Position numbers and translations under genes: made by a program
The notes under the pieces: generated by a model
What the model was told of the DNA's origin: nothing
The model's database searches: none
The model's input: only the letters and a program-made list of their open reading frames with translations
Shown: positions 49,714 through 59,317 of the stretch, piece after piece
Layout of the letters: each line of letters starts with the position of its first letter
Position numbering within the stretch: position 1 is the stretch's first letter
DNA from: Stentor roeselii
Taxonomy: Eukaryota > Ciliophora > Heterotrichea > Heterotrichida > Stentoridae
Direction of reading: 5' to 3'
Assembly: GCA_006503475.1 (NCBI GenBank)
Contig: RSEH01000187.1
Coordinates: 1 to 64,000, forward strand
Length of the DNA stretch: 64,000 bases

Positions 49714-50607
49714 TTATGTTCTTGAAGTTATCCAGTCTATGCACTTTTCGATAATTTCAGGAAATTCAGGCTCGTGGGTTACTACATGAAACATCTCAGG
49801 GTATATCATTAGTTCCTTATCAGGTGATTTACAGTTTTTGATAAAATCTTTTACCTGTTGACAACTGACTATTTTGTCTTTTTCGCCTTGAATCACTAGA
49901 ACTGAACCGTCAAAGTTCAAAGCATTCTGCTGGATATTTCTTAAACCTGTGATTATTGCGGCGAAAGTTCGAACATTTAACTTTTCATGAAAAAACTCAG
50001 GATTTTCTTGAAAGTACTCCTTGAAAAAAGGATTTCGAGAAAATAGTCTTTGGTCAGCTGGGAAGAGTCTGAGGTTGCGACAACAGCAGTTATTAAAAAA
50101 ATTGACAGTTTTTTGCACTATTGGATGTAAATTAGGGTCAACTGCCAGAGCAGGTCCGAATAAAATAATTCCTTTTATCAGATCTGGCCTTTTAAGACTC
50201 ACTGAAACGCACATTGACCCTCCCATACTAAGACCGATCAGAAATATCGGAAGGTTTGATGGGTACAAATCTCTGCACTTTAGGATAAAAGATAAACAGT
50301 CGTTTGAATAGTCTTCAAGGCTTGAGACTGTTCCTCGTACACCTCCGCTTAGGCCGTGACCTTGTTGATCGAAGGCTAACACTGCGAAGCCTTGGCTGTG
50401 AAGAGACTTTCCTAAGTGTGTGAAGATGGAACTTGAAATGTGAAGTCCGTGGAATAGGAAGATTAGGGCTTTTGGAGATTGATGGTCGAAGCGGTATGTG
50501 GCGAGAGAGATGTTGTGAACGGATTTTAGGTTTAAGAAATTTTGTTCGGGATATTTGAAGTTTAGACTTTCGATGTGTCCTTGATACTTGATCCACCATT
50601 CACCCAT
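49714..50607 (-). CDS. Monoacylglycerol-lipase-like alpha/beta hydrolase, copy A
   Basis: 297 residues of the Hydrolase_4/MGL family. The oxyanion HGLH motif, DQQGHGLS and nucleophile GLSMGGS (Ser near 126) are present. The Asp of the triad lies in IQGEKDKIVS, and the His in MFHVVTHEP. It should hydrolyse monoacylglycerols or related esters. There is no signal peptide. It is a tandem partner of 51213-52106. The first 155 residues are almost identical in both DNA and protein, while the rest shows many differences, including the lid/cap region. Confidence 0.85.
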   Translation of the reverse strand: MGEWWIKYQGHIESLNFKYPEQNFLNLKSVHNISLATYRFDHQSPKALIFLFHGLHISSSIFTHLGKSLHSQGFAVLAFDQQGHGLSGGVRGTVSSLEDYSNDCLSFILKCRDLYPSNLPIFLIGLSMGGSMCVSVSLKRPDLIKGIILFGPALAVDPNLHPIVQKTVNFFNNCCCRNLRLFPADQRLFSRNPFFKEYFQENPEFFHEKLNVRTFAAIITGLRNIQQNALNFDGSVLVIQGEKDKIVSCQQVKDFIKNCKSPDKELMIYPEMFHVVTHEPEFPEIIEKCIDWITSRT

Positions 50608-51212
50608 TTTATAATTTTTAAAGTGAGGATTATTACTGAGAGGTTAAGAATATAAATATTTTAGTTAATTATATGTAATTGATTATGAGTTTGTTAAGTT
50701 TTATTAAGTTTGAGAAGGTATTTTTCAGGTTTATTATGTTTATAATGAGGCGATGAAGGAGAAAAGTTGGATTTCTTAAATATTGAAGATAATAGGTATT
50801 CTTTGGGAATTGAATGAAAATGATTGAGCCATAGTTGTCTAGTCTCTTGGTAGGATTTTAAATGATAATACACGTTTTATATTAGAGTTTTAAAAGAAGA
50901 TAGCTCACCTAAAATGAAAACTTCAAGAACTGGTTAAAATAAAACTCCAAATATCTTTGGAATATAAGGAACCTTCATTGCTTAACAATTGTAAAAATAA
51001 TTCAAGTAACGAAGTCTGATAATCACTACTTTAAAGTTACACTTTTAATTTCAAATATTTAAATTTCTTCAATCTAAAAATTAAAATAAAGATCAAGTAT
51101 TCCTAATCAAAGAACAATATAAAAAAAAATCATCATTCATTACTCTTAAAAATATCTTAAACTAATATTATCACCAAAAGCTATTTAAATAAATAATATC
51201 TAATTTTCTTAA
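50608..51212. other. Intergenic region between the two lipase copies
   Basis: About 600 bp, AT-rich. T-rich near copy A and A-rich near copy B. Both genes run on the minus strand, so it holds the copy A promoter and the copy B 3' flank. No RNA gene or repeat was seen. Confidence 0.5.
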
Positions 51213-52106
51213 TTAAACCCTTGCATTTAACCAATGAATGCACCTTTCAATCACCTCCGGAAATTCAGGTTCATGAGTGACTACATGAAACATCTCAGGG
51301 TAAACCACAATTTCCTTATCACTCGATTTGCAGTTTTTAACAAAATCCTTAGCCTGCTGACAACTGACAATTTTATCTTTTTCTCCTTGAATCACTAGAA
51401 CCGACCCGTCAAAGTTCAAAGCATTTTGCTGGACATTCCTAAACCCAGTGAGTAAAGCATTGATAGTCCTAACATTCAACTTTTCATGAAAAAACTCAGG
51501 ATTTTCTTGAAAGTATCCTTTATAAAGCGGGTTGCGACAGACAAGTGCCTGGTCAACAGCGAAGACTCTCAAATTACGACAACAACAATTATTCAAAAAA
51601 TTGACAGTTTTCTGCACAACTGGCTGGAAATTCGGGTCAACTGCCAGAGCAGGTCCGAATAAAATAATTCCTTTTATCAGATCTGGCCTTTTAAGACTCA
51701 CTGAAACGCACATTGACCCTCCCATGCTGAGACCGATCAGAAATATCGGAAGGTTTGATGGGTACAAATCTCTGCACTTTAGGATAAAAGATAAACAGTC
51801 GTTTGAATAGTCTTCAAGGCTTGAGACTGTTCCTCGTACACCCCCGCTTAGGCCGTGACCTTGTTGATCGAAGGCTAACACTGCGAAGCCTTGGCTGTGA
51901 AGAGACTTTCCTAAGTGGGTGAAGATGGAACTTGACATGTGAAGTCCGTGGAATAGGAAGATTAGGGCTTTTGGAGATTGATGGTCGAAGCGGTATGTGG
52001 CGAGAGAAATGTTGTGGACGGATTTTAGGTTTAAGAAATTTCGCTCGGGATATTTGAAGTTCAGACTTTCGATGTGTCCTTGATACTTGATCCACCATTC
52101 TACCAT
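51213..52106 (-). CDS. Monoacylglycerol-lipase-like alpha/beta hydrolase, copy B
   Basis: 297 residues. The catalytic Ser, Asp and His motifs are all intact, as in copy A. Differences cluster after residue 155, for example the segment after VDPN and the cap region (VFAVDQALVCRNPLYKGYF here, LFPADQRLFSRNPFFKEYF in copy A). The C-terminal third also differs at silent sites. Both copies look functional, so they may differ in substrate through the cap. Confidence 0.85.
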   Translation of the reverse strand: MVEWWIKYQGHIESLNFKYPERNFLNLKSVHNISLATYRFDHQSPKALIFLFHGLHMSSSIFTHLGKSLHSQGFAVLAFDQQGHGLSGGVRGTVSSLEDYSNDCLSFILKCRDLYPSNLPIFLIGLSMGGSMCVSVSLKRPDLIKGIILFGPALAVDPNFQPVVQKTVNFLNNCCCRNLRVFAVDQALVCRNPLYKGYFQENPEFFHEKLNVRTINALLTGFRNVQQNALNFDGSVLVIQGEKDKIVSCQQAKDFVKNCKSSDKEIVVYPEMFHVVTHEPEFPEVIERCIHWLNARV

Positions 52107-52229
52107 TTTAATATTATTGTTTAAAGATAAGATATTTTAGGATTTTTAAGTAGGGCAAAGATTTAGAAATACTCACTTTGAGATCATTATATTATAGAAA
52201 ATAATAAAGCTTCATATAACTTTAAATCT

Positions 52230-53765
52230 TAATGAAAAACTAAAGAAGCTAAATGGCTTAATTTCAATATCGCCTGATTTATAATAATCTAAACCTATAC
52301 AAAAAATCTCCACTAACTATCCCAATAATAATAAATCCTCCAATTAAACTACTCATAACCAATAAAACTCCATCCTACTCTAATCTTATCTAACTAAATA
52401 GCCTTGCATTCAATAGCAACTTCAAATAGCGCAGGCCTAACTGTAACGACTTGAAATCCACAGAACTCCAAAAGTTCTTTAAACTCTTCCAACCTCCTTT
52501 CCTTTCCATTAATGCACATAAGGATCATATGATCCATAGCAAGAGTATTCAAATAATATTCCGAATTCTCATCAACAAGGTGTTCAACAATAAAAAGTTT
52601 ATCTCCTCCTTAAGTACTTTCCTGCAGTTCTTCAGTATCAATCCCGACTTTTCGTCATTCCACTCATGAATGATATGCTTCATAACAATACAATTAAATC
52701 CACTAGGCACCTCTTCAAAGATATTTCCTCCAAAGAACTTAATCCTCTCTCCAAGTTGATTTTCCTCAATATTTGCCTGAGCAATGTTCCAAACTTCAGG
52801 CCTTTCAAACACTCCGAAGCTAGAACTCGTTTGTTTTCGAGCCAAATTAATAGTCAAAGTTCCATCACCTCCACCCACGTCCAGGACATTGGAGTTCGAA
52901 TGTATTATAATTGACTCACCTCTTTTAAATTTGAGTTTGAAAAACCCGTCATGCAATTGTGGAATTTTTGAAAGAGTTCCGGGTCGTTCGCGAATTTTTC
53001 AATGGTTGGTGTGCGGCCAAGAGTTTCTTTTGGACATTTTGATGATGTGAGCTGAATCTCTGGATGAATGAGCATCTCTATTACGAAGGCAGTCCCGTGC
53101 CAATCCCATAAGCAGTGACTTGTTGGAGTTGTTAGAACGACGGAGTCTTTCGTGTTTGACCATTTTCTGCTTGAGGGGTCGTAGGAAAAGAGCCCTAATG
53201 ATGAAATTGTTCGAAGGTATCGGAATAACTTTTCGGGAAGCATCGAGGTAGACTCGCAAAGCTCTTCTATTGTCTTGGGTGATTCTTGAAGCTTTTCTGC
53301 TATGTTGTTTTTCACCAGAGCTGTGATTATTGGGAAGGACATGCTGTAGAGCATGAACTTGAAGTGGAGTTGAATGTCTTCTGCCATTTATAGCAGAAAA
53401 AAACGAATTTTTTGGTTTTTTTTTGTGAAAATTGGGATTTTTTTCAAATTTTAGTTGAAATTACATGAGATTATATAATATAAACTCTTTTGTAATTTGA
53501 TTGTATTAAGATAATTCTTAATTTTGCTTGCATAGATCTTAACCTTACACTATTATATAAAAAGCTGAATTTACTTAATAATTGGCCTTTAGGTGGGAAT
53601 TCGGTTCATGTTCATAATATTAATTTATATATGCTTTCTTTTATCAAATACTAGAATTTTTTAAGCCAAATGATATTTTTTCGTTTACTCCACTTTAGCT
53701 GATATAGGATTGACATCAACTATATAAAAAGAGATAAATTAGTGCGAGTTTGATCGTTCAAGATG
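52230..53765. repeat. Segmental duplication unit, left copy
   Basis: This about 1.5-kb block, which includes pseudogene 1, its 3' flank and about 380 bp of 5' flank, is closely similar to about 55390-56947 in the same orientation. Ends were set by eye and may be off by tens of bases. Confidence 0.75.
52394..53387 (-). pseudogene. O-methyltransferase pseudogene 1
   Basis: A full-length copy of the intact gene at 55566-56564, from ATG to TAG. Compared with it, this copy has a 4-nt deletion near 52917 (just after KEV), which breaks the frame, and a 1-nt deletion near 52605 (after KVLKE), which breaks it again. The SAM-binding motif VLDVGGGDGTL and HIIHEWNDEKS remain readable in the second frame. 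Otherwise similarity is high in coding and flanking DNA, so the loss is recent. The deletions could also be assembly errors, but two in one copy make decay more likely. Confidence 0.85.
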
Positions 53766-54140
53766 CCTTTTCTTTTGAAGATGATGAGAATTTAAATAAG
53801 AGTGAACAATGTATGATAAGGAAAATATTCATTAAGCTATTCCAACCTAAACATCTTAATATTTAAATTCTTAACGTGCAGTCTGATATTAAGTATATTG
53901 AAAATATTTCTTTGAACTACTCAATCATTTTCCACATTTCATTAGTGACTAAATAATACAATCTTAAAAGAAGAATCATTAATTCCACAGAGTTTCATCA
54001 AAGTATTGTTAAAATAATTTGTGCATATTCAGGAAAATCATATCTATATACCTTGACTTTTAATCAATAGGTATCATTACTCGTTCTTAATCATTTAAAA
54101 GTAAACAAGTAATTCAAATAATTATCTATCTATTTCCTTA
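53388..54140. other. Intergenic region with duplicated methyltransferase upstream flank
   Basis: About 750 bp. The part from 53388 to about 53765 is clearly similar to 56565-56947, upstream of the intact methyltransferase. It includes a shared AT-rich block (ATTATATAATATAAACTC). The rest is AT-rich with no gene seen. Confidence 0.7.
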
Positions 54141-55125
54141 CTAAATTTCCTTATTTTCAATAACAACCAGAAGTAAAGCACGCTTAATATCGACAATATC
54201 AAAGCCAGCCAAATCAAAAATTATTCTAAATTCCTCAAGTATTCTTTCTTTTCCACCGAGTGTCATTTGCATAATATACCCAACAGTAAGCGCATTTAAA
54301 TAGTCAAATTACTGTAATCAACAAGATTATCAACAAAAAATAACTAACACCTTCCTTAAGAACTTTTCTAAGTTCTTCAAAATAACTCCAAATTGTTGAT
54401 CATTCCAATCATGCAAAATAAGTTAAACAAAATCACATCAAACCAACTTCGAAATTCTTCAAAAAGTCCCCATCATAAAACTTTACCCTTTAATTAAGTT
54501 AAATTTATCAATATTCATTTGAGCAATATCTCTTACTTCTGGCCTATCAAATTTTCCAAAACTTTCATTTGAGTACTTCTGAGCCAAACGAATGACTAAA
54601 GTTCCGTCAGCACCTCCAAGATCTAAAACTTTCCAATTTTTTTCAATGTTGATGCCTTCGACCACTTCTTTCTGGTTGGACTTCGAGTAAAGCCTAAAGT
54701 GTTTTGAAAGGTTTGAAGCAGTTCTAGTGTTTAAAATAATTGATAAAAAATACCTGGACGGTTCAATGTTTCCATTGGTGACTTTGATGATGAAAGCTGA
54801 GACTATGGATGCAGGAGAAATTCTGTATTGAAACGATGTCCTTGCCAACTCTATAACATGTGACTTAGTTCTGTTGTTAAGAAGGTTGAGTCTTTGGTGT
54901 TTAACCATTTTTGGTTTCTGGATCATAGCGAATAAACCGAAGGCTGAGACGAATCTGAGGTATATGAAAAGCTTATCGGGCTGCATTGTAGTTGAATCGG
55001 AGAGCTATGGCCTTTGAGCATTCTTGCAGCTTTTCTGCGATAGAGTTATTTGTAAGGGTAGCGATTACTGGAAATACTGTGAAGTGACTGGGGTACTTCA
55101 ATAGAAGGGCGACATTTTCATTCAT
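54141..55125 (-). pseudogene. O-methyltransferase pseudogene 2, more decayed
   Basis: The third copy of the family. It starts at an ATG at 55125 (MNENVALLLKYPSHF) and ends in a TAG at 54141 after ENKEI, matching ECKAI of the intact gene. It has several frame breaks and stops, for example an early TAA after NYNAAR near 54984. The best remaining block is VLDLGGADGTLVIRLAQKYS. It has diverged much more than pseudogene 1 and its flanks do not match, so it is an older copy. Confidence 0.85.
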
Positions 55126-55565
55126 TTTTAAACTTAATGGTTGATTGGCTTAATAGAATAAAAGAATCAGCATATAGGAAATTATTTAACTTTTAAATAA
55201 ATTCTAAAGGTAATGATCTTGACCTCTAAATTTATCTATTTTAATGTTACTAACCTACAAGGCTTTGAAATTGTTAAGATTCTGCCTATTGATTATTTTA
55301 TTATTAGTTTAGTGATTTTAAATATATTGTTCAGCATAAGTTTTTAAAAAACAACTTCAATAATTCCTTGTTATATCACCTTGGCTCTCAATGAAAAACT
55401 AAAGAAGTAAATCTAAATAGCTTAATTTCGATATTCACCTGATTAATCATAGATCTAAACTTGTAAAAAAAATCTTCACTTAACTTAAATTACCCAATCA
55501 ATAAAAATCTTCCAATTACACTACTCATAACCAATAAACTCCATCCTACTCGAAATCTTATCTAA
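55126..55565. other. Intergenic region, partly duplicated
   Basis: About 440 bp. From about 55390 on it resembles 52215-52393, the 3' flank of pseudogene 1, including ACTCATAACCAATAAA. The first part is AT-rich with nothing recognised. Confidence 0.65.
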
Positions 55566-56947
55566 CTAAATAGCCTTGCATTCAATAGCAACTTCAAATA
55601 ACGCAGGCCTAACTGTAACGACTTGAAATCCACTAAAATCCAAAAGTTCTTTAAACTCTTCCAACCTCCTTTCCTTTCCATGAACACACATAAGCATCAA
55701 ATGATCCAGAGCAAGAGTATTCAAATAATATTCCGAATTCTCATCAACAAGATGTTCAACAATAAAAAGTTTATCCCCTTCCTTAAGTGCTTTCCTGCAG
55801 TTCTTGAGTATCAATCTTGAGTTTTCATCACTCCAGTCATGAATGATATGCTTCATAACAATACAATTAAATCCACTAGGCACCTCTTCAAAGAAGCTTC
55901 CTCCAAAGAACTTGACCCTTTCTCCAAGTTGATTTTTCTCAATATTCGCCTGGGCAATGCTGCAAACTTCAGGTCTATCAAACACTCCGAAGCTAGAACT
56001 TGGGTGTTTTCGAGCCAGATTAATAGCCAAAGTTCCATCAGCTCCACCCACATCCAGGACATTGGAGGTTGAATCTATTATAATCGAGTCAGTCACCTCT
56101 TTTGAGTTCGAATTCGAAAGACCTGTCATGCACTTCTGGAATGTTTGAAAGAGTTCTGCGTTGTTTGCAATTAATTCAAAGATTGGAGGACGGCCAAGAG
56201 TTTCTTGGGGAGATTTAGATGATGTTAGTTGAGCCTCTGAGTGAATGAACATCTCTGTTACGAATGTTGTACCGTGCCAATCCCATAAGCAGTGACTTGT
56301 TGGCGTTGTTAGAAGGATCGAGTCTTTCGTGTTTGACCATTTTTTGCTTGAAGGGTCGTAGGAAAAGAGCCCTAATGATGAAATTGCTCGAAGGTACCGG
56401 AATAACTTTTCGGGAAGCATTGGGGTAGACTCGCAAAGCTCTTCTACTGTTTTAGGTGATTCTTGAAGCTTTTCTGCTATGTTGTTTTTCACAAGAGCTG
56501 TGATTATTGGGAAGGACATGCTGTAGAGCATGAACTTGAAGTGAAGTTGAATGTCTTCTGCCATTTATAGCCGACAAAAACAAGTGGTTTGTTTTTATTC
56601 GTGAAGATTATGATTTTTTCAAATTTTAGTTGAAATTTCATGAGATTATATAATATAAACTCTTTTGTAATTTGCATGTTTTAAGATAATACTTTAAATT
56701 TTGCTATCATCGATTTTAACCTTACACTATTATATAAAAAGCTGAATTAACTTAATAATTCGTATTAAAGTGGTAATTTGATTCATACTCATAAATATTA
56801 TTAATTTTGGACATGCTTTATTTTATCACATGCTAGAATTTTTGAAGCTAAAATATATTTATCGATAATTTCAATATTAATGGTATAAGGTTAGCATCAA
56901 CTTTATAAATAGAGATAAATTAAGGCGAATTTTATTGTTCAAAGATG
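55390..56947. repeat. Segmental duplication unit, right copy
   Basis: Partner of about 52230-53765. It holds the intact methyltransferase and matching flanks. Similarity in flanks and gene shows that the whole block was copied, rather than only the coding part. Confidence 0.75.
55566..56564 (-). CDS. SAM-dependent O-methyltransferase, intact copy
   Basis: 332 residues of the plant-COMT/ASMT type (Methyltransf_2). An N-terminal winged-helix dimerisation domain spans about 1-90. The SAM loop is VLDVGGADGTLAINLA (about 171-186). The catalytic region HIIHDWSDENSRLILKNC (about 236-253) has the His-Asp-Trp of this class, with the His acting as base. Substrate is not predictable: phenols, indoles and polyketide products are all used by relatives. 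It is the only intact member of a three-copy group. All three run on the minus strand. Confidence 0.88.
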   Translation of the reverse strand: MAEDIQLHFKFMLYSMSFPIITALVKNNIAEKLQESPKTVEELCESTPMLPEKLFRYLRAISSLGLFSYDPSSKKWSNTKDSILLTTPTSHCLWDWHGTTFVTEMFIHSEAQLTSSKSPQETLGRPPIFELIANNAELFQTFQKCMTGLSNSNSKEVTDSIIIDSTSNVLDVGGADGTLAINLARKHPSSSFGVFDRPEVCSIAQANIEKNQLGERVKFFGGSFFEEVPSGFNCIVMKHIIHDWSDENSRLILKNCRKALKEGDKLFIVEHLVDENSEYYLNTLALDHLMLMCVHGKERRLEEFKELLDFSGFQVVTVRPALFEVAIECKAI

Positions 56948-57061
56948 TAATATCAAGATAAAATAATCCAAATAAAAAAAATCCCTTCAAAAAAAAATCC
57001 ACATCAACAATCCCTTCCTATTTTATCAGAAAATTAATGCTCATGTAAATCATTTTCTAAT

Positions 57062-57958
57062 ATGGGATGTTGTTCAAGCCACACAGAGTACCTATCAATC
57101 CGGAAGTCAATGCTAACCGAAAACGACGACGAAAACTTTTTAATAAACACTTCAAACGGTATTCCATCAACAATAGACGATCCAATAACGATCATGGACT
57201 CGAAGACCCTAAACGCTTTAGCCTTGGCAGTCTGGATGGGGAAAGCAGAGACTTTCAAAGTGGTAAAAGACCTGATGGGTGGAAAACTCTGCTTCATGGA
57301 CGACTTGTTCTCAAAGCAAGGAACCTCAGCCTTCGAGGTGATTCTTTCCAAAGGCCACATCGACTTGTTGCGTTATTATTTGCCACTTTTTCTCATGTCC
57401 TGCGAAAAAAAACTCGATCAGATCGAAGTCCTTCAAAAGCCACTTCTTCACGTCGCTGTTAAAAACAGGCATTTTGATGTGGTTTTTTACCTTTTTTCTT
57501 ACTTTTCACAAGTTTGTCCACCTCCTGCCTTTGATGTGCATTTCGTTGATACAGAAACTGGAGAAAATGCGGCTTTAATTGCTTGTAAAAATCTGGATTA
57601 TCGAATTGCATTGTTTTTGTTTGAAGTTTGTTCTGCTGATTTTGGACTGATTAATAATTTCAATGAAAATGCACTTTTTTTGGCTGCTAAGAATAGCTCG
57701 AAAATGCTGAATGCTTTTGAGTTTATTCAGTTTTTATTGGAAAAAGTGGAAATTGATGTCAGTTTTCGCTTTGATGTTGTTTTGGATATGATTTGTGATG
57801 AAAAGATTTATGAGATGTTGATTTGTAAAAAGATTCGGCAGGAAGAGCTGGTTAGTCAAGAAATTTCGCAGATTACTCATATTAGTATAGTGGCGAAGAA
57901 TCAATTTGACGGAGACTTAAATGACACCGAGCTATTATTAAAAGGCTATTTTAATTAA
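57062..57958 (+). CDS. Ankyrin-like repeat protein, predicted myristoylated
   Basis: 298 residues. The N terminus MGCCSSHTEY gives a myristoylation Gly and two cysteines for palmitoylation, so membrane attachment is likely. Degenerate ankyrin-type helix pairs follow: KPLLHVAVKNRHFDVVFYLF and NENALFLAAKNSSKMLN are the best, with ENAALIACKNLDYRIALFLF between. The C-terminal 60 residues are not recognised. The function is unknown. The stop is 6 bp from the stop of the convergent CPAP-like gene. Confidence 0.68.
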   Translation: MGCCSSHTEYLSIRKSMLTENDDENFLINTSNGIPSTIDDPITIMDSKTLNALALAVWMGKAETFKVVKDLMGGKLCFMDDLFSKQGTSAFEVILSKGHIDLLRYYLPLFLMSCEKKLDQIEVLQKPLLHVAVKNRHFDVVFYLFSYFSQVCPPPAFDVHFVDTETGENAALIACKNLDYRIALFLFEVCSADFGLINNFNENALFLAAKNSSKMLNAFEFIQFLLEKVEIDVSFRFDVVLDMICDEKIYEMLICKKIRQEELVSQEISQITHISIVAKNQFDGDLNDTELLLKGYFN

Positions 57959-57964
57959 TTTACA

Positions 57965-59062
57965 CTATCCCAGACTAGCAAGCCTATCTTCAGGATAAAC
58001 AGTTTTAGTAGACCCATCAGGAAACCTAATTTCTCTAACACCATTACTCAAAAACCTTTCTTCCTGACCATTTTTAAACCAAACTTCTTTCATCCCATCA
58101 CTATGAATGACTTGCACAGTGCCAGACTCAAAAAAATAATAAACTTGGCGACCATCAAGCAAATCTTCTCTCACATCTCGATTCGAATAAAAAATAACTG
58201 AATACCCATTCACATAAGTCACCCTTTTCGTGCCATTTGAATAAACCGTCTCTTGTTTTTCCAAATCATTATATTTTTCAACAAATTTCAAAGAAAATCT
58301 TTCTTTTCCACTTTTTAACTCAAGTTCTTTTTGAAGTTTCAAGTTGATTTGTTGAAGTTCAACTATTTGAGCCTTCATCGCCTCTTTTTCATGAAACCAG
58401 GAATTTTCTTGTTTCCGAAAAGACTCTTTCAATTTAACCAGCTGGTTTCGAAGTGCTTCAATCTGAAGATTTTTATCATCCTCTATCAATTCCGCTACTT
58501 TTTCAATAGATATTCTTGGAGTTTGACTATTTTCATTATTTGCCCTTGTTTTCCATCTTTCTCTTCGAAGCTTGTAAAGATCTAAAGGCGTGATCCTTGA
58601 TTTTTCCTGTTCAGTTTGAACAACAGCAGCTTCTGGGAATTCAGGTCTTTGAATAATTCGTTTTTTACATTCTTCAGGAGAGTTTTGAGAGAGTTTTTTT
58701 ATTGTGTTTATATGAGAAGCTGCTTTTGGGAACTTTTTCATTGATTTCAAGTTGCTTTCTCTGTCTGGACCTTTGAAGGTTTTTTCTTTGGTTTCTCTGA
58801 ATGTTGGAGATTTTGAATTGGTGCAGAGGGTTCCTTGTCCTCTTCTCAGGTAGTGACTTGAGACTTTTCGCTTTCGGAAAGTGGGATGGTCTTGGAAGTC
58901 TTTACTTTTTTGAAGTTCTTCTTCGAGAAGGTCTTCGAAGTTCCTCTGGGTGAGGATGACTGGCTTGTCTTCGTATTTTTCTAAGTTTCTTAAAGGAATT
59001 GGAGTAGTTGATAGGAAAGTTTCACGGAGAAAGTTAGAAGATGGTTTAGGGTAAGTTTCCAT
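57965..59062 (-). CDS. CPAP/SAS-4-like protein with TCP10 (G-box) domain
   Basis: 365 residues. The C-terminal 100 residues form the beta-strand-repeat TCP10 domain: NGTKRVTYVNGYSVIFYSNR, DGRQVYYFFESGTVQVIH and SNGVREIRFPDGSTKTVYPE show the repeated G-x-(hydrophobic) strands of the CPAP/SAS-4 G-box, which binds STIL/Ana2. A coiled coil lies at about 190-260, and the N-terminal part is polar. Human CPAP is about 1340 residues, so this is short and no tubulin-binding PN2-3 segment was identified. Family knowledge: CPAP sets centriole length and assembly. A paralogue such as TCP10 is possible. Confidence 0.82.
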   Translation of the reverse strand: METYPKPSSNFLRETFLSTTPIPLRNLEKYEDKPVILTQRNFEDLLEEELQKSKDFQDHPTFRKRKVSSHYLRRGQGTLCTNSKSPTFRETKEKTFKGPDRESNLKSMKKFPKAASHINTIKKLSQNSPEECKKRIIQRPEFPEAAVVQTEQEKSRITPLDLYKLRRERWKTRANNENSQTPRISIEKVAELIEDDKNLQIEALRNQLVKLKESFRKQENSWFHEKEAMKAQIVELQQINLKLQKELELKSGKERFSLKFVEKYNDLEKQETVYSNGTKRVTYVNGYSVIFYSNRDVREDLLDGRQVYYFFESGTVQVIHSDGMKEVWFKNGQEERFLSNGVREIRFPDGSTKTVYPEDRLASLG

Positions 59063-59317
59063 AATGATTGTTAGGATCTGGGTTGGATATAAGTGACTAA
59101 AGGATGATTATTCGCTTTAGTGAATTAATGATGGATGAAAGATGAATTTTTACTAATCCCTGAATCGATATTTATGACAGAAACCAGAAAAATAATAATT
59201 TCTTAGTATTACTAAACTTCCTACATTTTTTACAGTCTCTCGTTATTTATTTCTTTTCATAACAACTTCAGCTCTTTTGATTTTTGAATCAGCCATCACG
59301 CTAGTAAAACCAATAAA

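Noticed and set aside
55566-56564. Link between the methyltransferase and stentorin pigment synthesis
   Set aside because: No pigment gene was recognised nearby and the substrate cannot be predicted from the sequence.
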